A stretch of 64,000 nt of DNA, taken from contig JAULAV010008602.1 of the NCBI GenBank assembly GCA_030789695.1, positions 84,104-148,103 on the forward strand, given 5' to 3'. Shown one piece after another: positions 1 to 9,228 of the stretch. The DNA is from Scilla litardierei. Its lineage: Eukaryota > Streptophyta > Magnoliopsida > Asparagales > Asparagaceae. Within the stretch, counting starts at the first letter, position 1; the number at the start of each line of letters is the position of its first letter. The position numbers and the translations under genes were made by a program. The notes beneath the pieces were generated by a model. The model was given only the letters and a program-made list of their open reading frames with translations, was not told where the DNA came from and searched no databases.

Positions 1-776
1 AGCCGTTGGAGATTTGAAAGCGACGTTTCTCTTTCTCTTTTCCCTTGATCCTTTAAATACCTGGAGGGGTTATTTCATAGGATCCAAGGCTGCTATTTCC
101 AGAGCTCTATTGATTCAAAGAGAAGTTTTCAACTCTCATCTTCAAGCTCTCCCATTCTCAAGAATCTCTCCCTCACTCTTATTCTTCAAGAGAGATTCAT
201 TGGTTGTGAGCCTTCCAAGCCAAGGGCTTGATTCTAGGTCATCCATCTCATCCCTAGGCTTCCATTGCTGGTCATCTTCTTGAAGCTAGGGTTTGGTGAC
301 TCTTCCTCCATCAAAATCCTCTTTGCCCTAATTTGGTAAGAAATCTCAAGGCATAGGTATTTTGTTGGTAAGCATTTCATTTCAGTTATATTTGAATTGT
401 ATACTCTCGGTTGTGAGAGGTTTTGCGTGATCCCGGGTTGTGGGAGTCACGGTCATCGATTGTAGGTCGATTGCACTTGTGAGGTTTTCGCAAGTGTTCA
501 TATTGGAAATCTTGGGTTAGAGGTTTTCTAACTCAAGTATCCGGAAGGGATCCGGGTGGTTGGGACGTAGGATCACCGGGAAAAAGTCGGGGAGACTTGG
601 GTGGATCCGAACCCATTAAACCATTTGTTTGCGTTTGTATTTATTCTTGTTGATCGTTGTTATTCCGCATTGTTGTTTGTTAATTGCACGATAATTAGGA
701 ATAACTCTCCCTATTATTTAAAAGTACTATTCACCCCCCCTCTAGTACATGTGCAGTGGCTTCCTAGGGCACTACA
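1..776 (+). repeat. 5' LTR of Copia V, 3' portion
   Basis: Matches 5390-6165 base for base apart from about five substitutions, offset 5389. It ends in CTACA directly before the primer site. A TATA-like TTTAAATA lies at 52-59. The box TTCACCCCCCCTCTAG near 731-746 recurs in the ends of the W and Y LTRs. Short open frames inside it are not genes. Confidence 0.93.
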
Positions 777-778
777 AT

Positions 779-790
779 TGGTATCAGAGC
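779..790 (+). other. Primer binding site, Copia V
   Basis: TGGTATCAGAGC, complementary to the 3' end of plant initiator tRNA-Met, two bases after the LTR. This is the usual primer site of plant Copia elements. Confidence 0.9.
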
Positions 791-826
791 CAAGTTCAAA
801 GCTACACATAGCCTAAGTTCAAAGCT

Positions 827-3178
827 ATGACGAACAACGACTACAACGTCTTCAAGAACCGCAATGGAGCTTCTTCAGTTATGGAAGGACTATCCTCAGT
901 CAGGCCTCCACACTTCAACGGTACCAACTATGGGTATTGGAAATGCCGGATGCAAATTTTCCTCCGGAGCGCTTCACTATGGAGAGCCACCATGACGGAG
1001 TATGTCGAGCCTTCCGAAGAAGATTTCGCGAAGTGGACTCCCGCGGAGGTCGCCGCGGAAGTAGCCAATGCCAAGGCAATGAATGCCTTGAATTGTGCGT
1101 TGGAGCCCGAGGACTTCAACAAGATATGCACATGTAAAAGTGCATATCAAATATGGAACCAACTCCTCATATTGCATGAAGGATCGAGTACGGTAAAAGA
1201 TTCTAAACTCGTCGTTGCTAATAAAGAATTTGAGTTGTTTCATATGGAGCAGGGCGAAACCATGAAGGAATATTACGCTCGCTTCGTGGATATATCAAAC
1301 GACTTGGAAGCTCTTGGGAAGGTCTATACCCAAAAGGAGAAAGTCACGAAGATTATCGACGGTCTTCCATCATATTGGGAAAAGCGTACCTTCGCCATCG
1401 AGGAAGGTAACGACATGAATAAATATACCGTCATACAACTAATGGGTACCTTGTTGTCTTACGAGGTACGCAAGGATAGTAAGATCCGAATGAAGGAAAA
1501 GATGAAAGCATACTTGAAGCAAGATGAGCCAAAGAAAAAGGCGATTGCCTTCAAGGCCGCTCCATCTACTGATGATGAAGAATCGGAAGATGAATTGGAC
1601 ATGGAATCCATTGCCCGTATGGCAAGGAAGTTCGATCGATTCCTCCGAGAAGGTATATCTTTGAATAAATCTAAAGTTAGTTCGACTAATGCTTCTACTC
1701 CCGTGTGTTATAAATGCAACAAGCCAGGACACATCAAACCGGATTGTCCTCTCTACAAACACAAGGAGAAGGGGAAAGCATCGAAGTACGACAAGTCGAG
1801 AAAGTACACGAAAGGACGTGTTGGCACATTCACTAACTCCGAGGAGGATTCCTCAAGTGGAGAGTCGGATGTTGGACATGTGGAGAAAGCAAAACTTTGC
1901 TTCATGGCTAATGAGGCAAAAGATCGAAAGTCCTCATTCGATGATAGCGAGGATGAAAGCGAGGATGGTAGCGAGGATGAAAGCGGAAAACCTACTATTG
2001 ATGAAATGAGGTTAGCAAACCAAGAAATTTGGTCTAAATTTACTAAATTAGTAGATAGATATAATAAGACCAAAGATGAACTTGTTAGCCTCCAAACCTC
2101 TCCTAAGTCTACCATCACCAACAATGACACCATTGTTGAGACACTCGCCAATGAGAAAGCAAGTTTGCTTACTCATAATGGCTTGTTGAGAAATGAGGTG
2201 AAGTCCCTCAAATCTCAACTTGAGCATGTTCTTGTTGAGGATTCGGATGAACATGTGATAGCGGATTTGACGTCTCAAAACTCAACTTTGAGTATTGAGA
2301 ATAAGAATCTCAAATCACGTGTTTATGCACTCACATCGCAAGTATCCACTTTGGATGCTTCTTTGCATTCTCTCAAAGAGAAGTATGAGTGCACGTTAGG
2401 CCGTATCAATGATTTCAATAAAGGTAAGGGCCATTTGGATAATATCCTAAATGACTTACTTCCGGCCAAACACCACATTGGCTTGGGGTATAAGATGGGA
2501 GACTCATCCAAATCGCCTACCACCTTTGTTAGGCCGACATCCGATGCCTCGACGAGTGGGAGCAAACACCCCATTGGTAGCTCTCCTACCAATAGTGCTT
2601 CAACTTCGTACACACCCCCGATTGGAAAGAAACCCACTTTGGGTAGACCTCCAAAGAGGGGTCATGCATTTTTGTACTCACATGCTATGCCACGTAGGAA
2701 CACACATCCTACTCCACCGGTGCATGCAAATAATGATTTTTATGCTCCGCACCCACGTGCACGTGCAAACACTCATATGAGACACCCACATGCACGTAAT
2801 CATGCTCATGCACATCCTAATGCTTATGTTCACACATCTAATCCACATGTGAATGCCTTCTCTCATAATCATCCTCATGCATACACACCTCATGCTTATC
2901 CACGTATGTATGCTACACCACATCATGGATCTCATGCTCATCATAATGTTATTGCTAGATCTCATGCTCCTAGGCCACATGCACCACATAGAAATCAACC
3001 TTTTGTGCATGCAACCACTAGGAAGAGGATTCCCAAAATTTACACTATTTGGGGTCCCAAGAACACTAGCAATCATGATGTGAATGTTTATGTGCAATCC
3101 TATATTAATGATGTTATTTTGAATGATGATTATGTTGGAAAGTCAAGTTCCTCTTGGACTTGGTTTCCGAAGGGTTAG
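827..3178 (+). CDS. gag: Gag polyprotein of Copia V (783 aa, gag only)
   Basis: Structural protein that packages element RNA into cytoplasmic virus-like particles. The ATG at 827 is the first after the primer site. Residues about 20-240 resemble the Copia Gag (DUF4219/UBN2) domain, with an FNGTNYGYWK motif near 30. A CCHC zinc knuckle, CYKCNKPGHIKPDC, lies at about 293-306. An acidic Ser/Glu/Asp segment follows (about 335-395), then a predicted coiled coil (about 440-550) ending in a GLGYKMG motif. The C-terminal region at about 612-729 is strikingly His-rich (about 26 His in 118 residues, HPHA/HAHP style). The protein stops at SSSSWTWFPKG, about where an autonomous Copia polyprotein would run into protease. 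The frame is fully open, so it may still be translated. Pol would have to come from another element. Confidence 0.9.
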   Translation: MTNNDYNVFKNRNGASSVMEGLSSVRPPHFNGTNYGYWKCRMQIFLRSASLWRATMTEYVEPSEEDFAKWTPAEVAAEVANAKAMNALNCALEPEDFNKICTCKSAYQIWNQLLILHEGSSTVKDSKLVVANKEFELFHMEQGETMKEYYARFVDISNDLEALGKVYTQKEKVTKIIDGLPSYWEKRTFAIEEGNDMNKYTVIQLMGTLLSYEVRKDSKIRMKEKMKAYLKQDEPKKKAIAFKAAPSTDDEESEDELDMESIARMARKFDRFLREGISLNKSKVSSTNASTPVCYKCNKPGHIKPDCPLYKHKEKGKASKYDKSRKYTKGRVGTFTNSEEDSSSGESDVGHVEKAKLCFMANEAKDRKSSFDDSEDESEDGSEDESGKPTIDEMRLANQEIWSKFTKLVDRYNKTKDELVSLQTSPKSTITNNDTIVETLANEKASLLTHNGLLRNEVKSLKSQLEHVLVEDSDEHVIADLTSQNSTLSIENKNLKSRVYALTSQVSTLDASLHSLKEKYECTLGRINDFNKGKGHLDNILNDLLPAKHHIGLGYKMGDSSKSPTTFVRPTSDASTSGSKHPIGSSPTNSASTSYTPPIGKKPTLGRPPKRGHAFLYSHAMPRRNTHPTPPVHANNDFYAPHPRARANTHMRHPHARNHAHAHPNAYVHTSNPHVNAFSHNHPHAYTPHAYPRMYATPHHGSHAHHNVIARSHAPRPHAPHRNQPFVHATTRKRIPKIYTIWGPKNTSNHDVNVYVQSYINDVILNDDYVGKSSSSWTWFPKG

Positions 3179-4439
3179 TTCCTTTAACTCTTCAATGCTT
3201 GGTACCATGAGTTTATGATCATTTTATGGGTACCAAGGCATTTGTTTATAAAATTGATTTTGATTACATTAACTCATGGGTTACAATTATTTTAATTTCG
3301 TATTTCAAATTTGTTGTCTAACCCATTGGATCCAAAAGGGGTTTTGGATACCAAAATGAAGTTTTCTAGGTTCAATCCACCGTGGGATACCAACCCTACC
3401 AACTCCTCGATTTGCGAAGACTTTCATTCAAACGGAGTTGATGGTGCTTAGGTAATGCACCAATGTAGGGGGAGCTTAATGTTGCAAGTATGATATTACA
3501 TTTGGTATCCATGAGGGTTGAATGCATGCTTGGTTAGAATCTATTTCTTTACATTGGTATCATTTTGTTTCTCCTAGCATGATAGAATTGTGAATGCCAT
3601 AAATGCTTTGAAATTCATATATATTTTTGGCATGACATGTTTTAAAAGTTATAATGATGATTTTCGTATTACTTTTATCACATTGTCACTTCTCATCGCA
3701 CACTTCACTTAGTTTTGATGTGCTTTTACTTTATGTTCATTTTCGATCGATATTGTGTCATTTGATATTCTATGATGTGCACCACTCTTCTGATGGATCA
3801 TTCCTTTGTGCACATTTTATGTATGTCTCTGATATTGATTTCGTCGCTCGACGATTTATTTTGATTCAATAGCTTTAGTTGTATGAAAACATAGAATTGT
3901 TTTCCATGCACTAAAATAGCTATAAATGTTGATATTGGAGAGTAAATTCATTTCTTCAATAAGTGAATTTACATTTGATATTTTGATGATTTAAGTTTTC
4001 GATTTTCGACTATGGTCTCATTGACACGCTTTGATTTTACTCGAATTTTATTTTGGTGTCATATGAAACATGGTCGTATTCTTAGACTCCCATGCTTAAT
4101 GAATTATTTGGCCATGATTTATTGTCATTGGCTTCCTCCCGCTCTTTTTGGATTATGCCAAAGGGGGAGAGATATAATAATGGCATGTGCTAAATGATAA
4201 TTTACCATGAATCTAATTTGATATGTTAGATTCAGGGGGAGTTAAGATATAAAAATGGATTACAAATCCTAAATCTCAAATATCTCAAATATTGGATTTG
4301 AATTTTTACTTTCCTCGTCTGCTTGATGTATGTGCTTATTATTTCATATGGAACTAATGTGTCATCAATGCTGGGGGAGTAAGTATATTTCATTTAGTTC
4401 ATTATTTTTGATTATTATTTATGTTGGTTTGTCATCACC
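3179..4439 (+). other. Non-coding 3' internal region of Copia V
   Basis: No credible coding sequence or Pol remnant in 1.26 kb. The notable content is a series of polypurine-like motifs: GGGGGAGC near 3469, AAGGGGGAGAG near 4152, AGGGGGAG near 4233 and GGGGGAG near 4373, before the true tract at 4440. Repeated polypurine tracts upstream of the 3' LTR are a known Sirevirus trait. Confidence 0.7.
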
Positions 4440-4453
4440 AAAAAGGGGGAGAA
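4440..4453 (+). other. Polypurine tract, Copia V
   Basis: AAAAAGGGGGAGAA immediately before the 3' LTR start; primes plus-strand DNA synthesis. Confidence 0.88.
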
Positions 4454-4859
4454 TGTTGAGTATTGGACTCCCCGGATTTGGTTTTGGATGATGAGCAAAC
4501 ATAAATATATCATGAACTAACATTTTGTGAGTGCAGTTATGGAGATCGTCGCCAAATTCACGAGAACACTCAAAGCGACATCTTAAGACTTCTTAAAGCT
4601 CGTATTCCATGCCTAAAGCTTCGTTGAAGCTTTTGGAAGTCATGAAGATTTGATCGAAGCTTTCGAAGACCGTTCCTTAAGGTTTTATTCATAGTCTTTT
4701 AGCTTCGATTTATAGAATGTTAAGCCTTGAGTAATTCTTACATGTCTATCTTCATATCGCTCATATCTTAGAGCTAGGATTATCTTAGAAGCCATTAGAA
4801 ACTTTCCCGAAGCCTATCGCTTCTTCCCTCGGCTTCTAGTGCATCTTAGTTGGTTCTAG

Positions 4860-5376
4860 TAGAGTCACCAACCGACTAGATGACGATCTAGTCGGTCGGT
4901 AACTCTTCATGAACCGACTAGATGTCCTAACTCATTTCAGCTCAGTCATGTCGATCAATTAGTCGGTCAAAGAAGGTTCACCGACCGACTAGATGACGAT
5001 CTAGTCGGTTAGGAATCCTTCTCAGACCGACTAGTTGAGCTTGCCTCTGTACAGCCTGAGTTACTGTTTACAGTTAGTCGGTCCAAGAACATTCATCGAC
5101 CGACTAGTTGTGAAACTAGTCGGTCAGCATTTGTTCTTAGACCGACTAGTGTAACTTGTATTCAGCTTCGTGCTTTTCACTCTTAGTCGGTCAAAGAACA
5201 CTCATCGACCGACTAGTTGGCAAACTAGTCGGTTGGCAAGTCTTCTTAGACCGACTAGTTCAGGTTGCCTGGAATTCACTCTTTTGGCTGTCGAGCAGTT
5301 AGTCGGTCCATGTTGAATCACCGACCGACTAGTTGATGAACTAGTCGGTCAGTGATCCTTCTTAGACCGACTAGTC
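4860..5376 (+). repeat. ACCGACTAG / CTAGTCGGT inverted-repeat array in the U3 of Copia V
   Basis: About 22 occurrences of ACCGAC or its complement GTCGGT in 517 bp, arranged as hairpin-forming pairs. One pair near 5323-5348 has perfect 11-base arms (ACCGACTAGTT and AACTAGTCGGT) around a GATG loop. The repeating unit is about 100 bp, with TTAGTCGGTC at one edge and AGACCGACTAG at the other. The array ends about 65 bp before the TATA-like box. ACCGAC is the core of the plant DRE/CRT element. The same module occurs in Gypsy X LTRs. Confidence 0.92.
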
Positions 5377-5440
5377 TGCTTCTGTTTAGAGCCGTTGGAG
5401 ATTTGAAAGCGACGTTTCTCTTTCTCTTTTCCCTTGATCC

Positions 5441-5448
5441 TTTAAATA
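5441..5448 (+). promoter_or_regulatory. TATA-like box of the Copia V LTR promoter
   Basis: TTTAAATA downstream of the palindrome array; the same bases lie at 52-59 in the 5' LTR. Position and composition fit a plant core promoter; no transcript data. Confidence 0.5.
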
Positions 5449-6165
5449 CCTGGAGGGGTTATTTCATAGGATCCAAGGCTGCTATTTCCAGAGCTCTATT
5501 GATTCAAAGAGAAGTTTTCAACTCTCATCTTCAAGCTCTCCCATTCTCAAGAATCTCTCCCTCACTCTTATTCTTCAAGAGAGATTCATTGGTTGTGAGC
5601 CTTCCAAGCCAAGGGCTTGATTCTAGGTCATCCATCTCATCCCTAGGCTTTCATTGCTGGTCATCGTCTTGAAGCTAGGGTTTGGTGACTCTTCCTCCAT
5701 CAAAATCCTCTTTGCCCTAATTTGGTAAGAAATCTCAAGGCATATGTATTTTGTTGGTAAGCATTTCATTTCAGTTATATTTGAATTGTATACTCTCGAT
5801 TGTGAGAGGTTTTGCGTGATCCCGGGTTGTGGGAGTCACGGTCATCGATTGTAGGTCGATTGCACTTGTGAGGTTTTCGCAAGTGTTCATATTGGAAATC
5901 TTGGGTTAGAGGTTTTCTAACTCAAGTATCCAGAAGGGATCCGGGTGGTTGGGACGTAGGATCACCGGGAAAAAGTCGGGGAGACTTGGGTGGATCCGAA
6001 CCCATTAAACCATTTGTTTGCGTTTGTATTTATTCTTGTTGATCGTTGTTATTCCGCATTGTTGTTTGTTAATTGCACGATAATTAGGAATAACTCTCCC
6101 TATTATTTAAAAGTACTATTCACCCCCCCTCTAGTACATGTGCAGTGGCTTCCTAGGGCACTACA

Positions 6166-6468
6166 CATAGGATGCTACTGTAGAAGTTTGAAAATATTTT
6201 GAAAATGTTTGAATAGAAAATAAATTAGTCGACCCAAAACAGTAACTATTGAAAATGAATTTTTTTATCGAAATGTTTTTGAGTATGTGAGGAAATCTGA
6301 AATTGCTGAAATAAAATATAATAAGTCTAGTGTTTCAAAATATTTTTATAAGAATTATTTTTGAAATCTGTTTTGTTATAAAACTCTTGACTAACATTTA
6401 TAAAGTAAAATTTATTTTTAAAACACGTAATAAGGAAGTTGAAGTGTTGAAAATTACAGGTCGTTACA
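6166..6468 (-). repeat. 3' LTR fragment of Gypsy Z
   Basis: Nearly the same sequence as 19131-19429, ending GTCGTTACA. The next bases match the region just inside G2 LTRs (polypurine complement, then TAATTCCGTCCTCGGAAT). The rest of this LTR lies left of Copia V, outside the window. Confidence 0.88.
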
Positions 6469-6700
6469 TCCTACCCTCTTTAAAATAATTCCGTCCTCGG
6501 AATTAAGAGGATCGATAATTGCCTAAGCAATTCAAACGATCAACCGGAAGGCTTGACGAACGACCACGACATTAGAAAATAAGTTGTTAATAGCATGAAA
6601 TATAATGTGACATCACAGCATCAGGAAAACAAGAGATGAATACATGAATACATACTATTGACATCACCATAGTTTCCGTAACTAGTTTCAAAGCCGAGTA
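6469..6700 (-). other. 3' internal end of Gypsy Z
   Basis: Similar to the G2 sequence at 32210-32440, including the complement of the polypurine tract and the codons around the end of pol. No intact coding sequence. Confidence 0.7.
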
Positions 6701-6896
6701 TCATCAGCATAGTTATCTCGACTTTTCAAGTAGCCAAAATATGAGATAACGGCATTACATGAAAAGGAGGGCTATCATGATGACGACCTCTGTTCGAACT
6801 TGGAACCTGAGGTGATAAATCAGTAGCAAGCTTTATTTAACAACATAACATGAAGATCATAAAGTTTAAAATTACAACTCATGCCATTAATGAATA

Positions 6897-7517
6897 CTAG
6901 GTCTTAACCAAGTAAATCATCGCCATAGCATACATAAACGTAAGGGCTAATCCAAATGCATCCAAGCTGTTACAACTTAACCAGCCAAGCACAAAAGACT
7001 TCATCTGCCATGCTACCAAATTACAAGCCAATATCCAGATCGATACTAAAAGATAAACATAAGGCCAATTCGCAAGGGTCAAGATCATTGCTACCACTCC
7101 TTCCAGCAATCTCCATAACATCCAACAAGAAGTCAACATCTTAGCCGTTTCCCAAATCCGAGCACAAGACTGACATCCAATTTCAACACCTAAGGCCAAA
7201 AGCAAGCCAATACTCAATCCCAATGATACTGCTTCCCAATACCATTGGTCGACATCTACGGTTATCACCATCATCCCTAAGCAATTCAACGACCAAAAAC
7301 TCACGAACCAACAAACACGAAGGAGCGGCCCTAAGAAGGAATCGAAACGGGGCAGCTCAAGTGGGAAGAACCAGAAAAAGGAGCTCCAAAGAGTACCAAG
7401 AGCGGCGGGTTCCCAATATCCCGACCACACGGCAATAGCGATGGCGGCGGTGAGGGCTGTCACTAAGCCCAACAATCCCCAAGGTCGTCGGCGGGCCATC
7501 GGCGGCTGTCGATCCAT
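6897..7517 (-). CDS. Hydrophobic 206-aa ORF inside Gypsy Z, function unknown
   Basis: I do not recognise this protein. The ATG at 7517 has a good plant context (GCCATGG). After a short basic N-terminus (MDRQPPMARRRPW) there are about six or seven hydrophobic stretches of 18-25 residues, beginning near residues 14-34, so it reads as a multi-pass membrane protein rich in Trp and Leu. Upstream on the same strand (7520-7760) the DNA is GC- and pyrimidine-rich, like a plant 5' leader. The segment about 6700-7937 is absent from the related G2 and X elements and occupies the position of pol in Z. It could be a captured host gene or an element-specific extra ORF. An open frame by chance in degenerate DNA is not excluded. 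Confidence 0.4.
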   Translation of the reverse strand: MDRQPPMARRRPWGLLGLVTALTAAIAIAVWSGYWEPAALGTLWSSFFWFFPLELPRFDSFLGPLLRVCWFVSFWSLNCLGMMVITVDVDQWYWEAVSLGLSIGLLLALGVEIGCQSCARIWETAKMLTSCWMLWRLLEGVVAMILTLANWPYVYLLVSIWILACNLVAWQMKSFVLGWLSCNSLDAFGLALTFMYAMAMIYLVKT

Positions 7518-7937
7518 GGCGACGAGGTGCGACGGCTGCGACTGCGAGACGTGGCAGGGGCCTCCGGGATGGGAGCGGAGCTGGCGGGGTTTCGGGTGAG
7601 GCCGGAGGAGCTCGGGCGAGAGGGGCGAGGTGGAGGTGATGTTGGGGCGAAGGGGGAGCCGTGGGATGGCTTAGTGAGGAAGGAGAGGAGGGGTTTAAAA
7701 AGAGAAAAAGAGGGTGTAAGGGTTTAAAGGGGGGTGCCGAAAGCCATGATAGGGTAGGGTAGGTTAGGCAAGAACATGGCTCGAGGCGAGGAAGAGGACA
7801 AAGGCAATAATGCAGGGGAAGGTGGTAGGCGGGAAAGAATTCAAACACATGGAAAATTGGGTACAAGACGAAAGTGGGGGTTAGAAAAGAAATACGAGTT
7901 CATGAAGGATGTAACAACGCAACAACATACACGTCAT

Positions 7938-8655
7938 GTCTGGCTCGATACTCCACTGGTCCTTCTGATCGTCTTCCGCTGAGGAACTCGAACTTTGTAT
8001 GATTGGGTATTTCGAATTCTACCCTCCTTTGACGACAGTCAATGTGGTGGCATGAAATACTCCCAACCAATCCATTCCAAAGACATCATCGAAGCCGGCA
8101 TCTTCATCGCCATAAAGTCAGAAAAGAGATCTCGTCCACAAATCACTACAGAGCATTGGAGGCATCTGCTGGTTACCGATAGGGAACTGCCAGCGGTCTC
8201 GACCTTCCAACGAGAAGTCAGAGGTTCAACAGAGACGGCATGTGTTAGGACGAATCGACTCACCATGAAGCAATGTGTAGCTCCCGAGTTGAACAGTGTG
8301 AGGATAGGTTTACCGGCTACTGAGACGGTACCTACGGTGATGTGAATAAATGTCCAATTTTATGATTTCTAAGTAGTAGAGTGTATAGCTTAGTGAGATA
8401 TCTCGTACATGTGATTACTTGGTCCGTAGCCTCGGCTTCTTCTACCGTCGTGGTATAAGCTTGGCATCTCTGGGGTGGCACCTGTCGTCGAGTCTGCTGG
8501 TACACTTACTACTGAGGAGGGAGTGGTTGACGTTGCTGAGCAGATGGTGGTGGTTGCTGTGGTGTATTCCTGGCAGGGGCATTGGATGGAGCAGGGTTGG
8601 AAGACCGAGACTTCCTCTCAGGGCAATCTCTTGCAGCGTGGTCCATCAATTCGCT
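7938..8655 (-). pseudogene. Protease and Gag C-terminus relic of Gypsy Z
   Basis: 7938-8345 aligns with the G2 protease region (compare 35386-35770), and about 8400-8655 with the Gln/Pro-rich Gag C-terminus (35870-36110). Short frameshifts are scattered through it. The protease catalytic triad reads Asn-Ser-Gly instead of Asp-Ser-Gly (LFNSGAT on the minus strand near 8290), so it would be inactive. The Gag-protease junction keeps a remnant of the intron-like segment described for G2, with its donor altered. Reverse transcriptase, RNase H and integrase are missing. Confidence 0.75.
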
Positions 8656-9228
8656 TCTGTTGTCGAACTCGAACTTCTGGTGATCGAAAAGTCCAATGCT
8701 ACTCTCCGTAGCTATAGTTCAAGCGAACTAGAAATAGAAAGATTTTAAGAAGGTCAATCGAAAGGTCATCAAGCTAAAGGAAGGTTGATAGTGAAGAAAA
8801 TCGATGGCGTTACATAATCATGATTCACGTCCTTGCGGTCCAGTGGACACGGCCAAGAAAGTGACTAAGCCATGATCACTTATACCCAGTCTAGCTAGGT
8901 TGATCCAACAAACTTAGCCAAGCACATTGACCGGATCATGGTCCATTGAAGGAAGCTTATCATTTATATGCGTGCCACCAATACAAAAAGATTTTTTTTA
9001 AAACAACTAATTAATCCTATCAAAATTTAGGGTTTGTTAATGGCTTTTATTAACTCCAGATAGGTCAGCTTCATTAGGGCTCTCCGAGGTGTTCTCATCC
9101 ATCTTTCGAGTGTCAACCCTGCATTCATAGAAACATGTCAGCTTAGTCGAGTATCGTATACGATACATCCTGGTTTCACTATACTGTTCACGAGGTATTT
9201 TGCACGGACTTGCATGGGCCGCCAAACT
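8656..9228 (-). other. 5' internal leader of Gypsy Z
   Basis: From about 8750 this matches the G2 leader (37080-37545), including the primer-site region just inside the LTR (TGCATGGGCCGCCAAACT before 9229). Most of gag between this and 8655 is deleted. No gene seen. Confidence 0.65.

Larger units (their letters stand above)
1..6165 (+). mobile_element. Copia element V (Sirevirus-like, gag-only), left end outside window
   Basis: LTR retrotransposon read on the plus strand: 5' LTR (partial), tRNA-iMet-type primer site, one large gag ORF, a non-coding stretch, polypurine tract and complete 3' LTR. No protease, integrase, reverse transcriptase or RNase H is visible in the 3.7-kb internal region, so it is non-autonomous. 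The two LTRs align without gaps over 776 bp with about five differences by eye, so the insertion is young. It sits inside the left LTR of Gypsy Z: the bases after the element (from 6166) continue a sequence also present uninterrupted near 19131. The right target duplication is probably CATAG (6166-6170); the left one is outside the window. Sirevirus assignment is inferred from the iMet primer site, long coiled-coil Gag, repeated polypurine motifs and palindrome-rich LTR. Confidence 0.9.
4454..6165 (+). repeat. 3' LTR of Copia V (1712 bp)
   Basis: Begins TGTTGAG after the polypurine tract and ends CTACA. U3 carries the inverted-repeat array at 4860-5376, then a TATA-like box at 5441. The end is followed by Gypsy Z LTR sequence. 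Confidence 0.93.

Noticed and set aside
779..790. tRNA-like sequence
   Set aside because: Only the 12-base primer complement of initiator tRNA-Met is present; no tRNA cloverleaf around it.
14..816. Short ORFs in the V LTR (89 and 71 aa), repeated at 5352 and 5990
   Set aside because: Within LTR leader sequence, no family likeness, and the first lacks an ATG.
4860..5376. Regular repeat-spacer array that might look CRISPR-like
   Set aside because: Units are inverted, spacers are similar to each other, it sits in LTR U3 sequence of a plant element, and no cas genes are present.
6166..6468. A solo LTR independent of the sequence at 19131-19429
   Set aside because: It is followed by Gypsy internal sequence (polypurine complement and 3' internal end), so it is the inner end of the Z 3' LTR, not a solo LTR.
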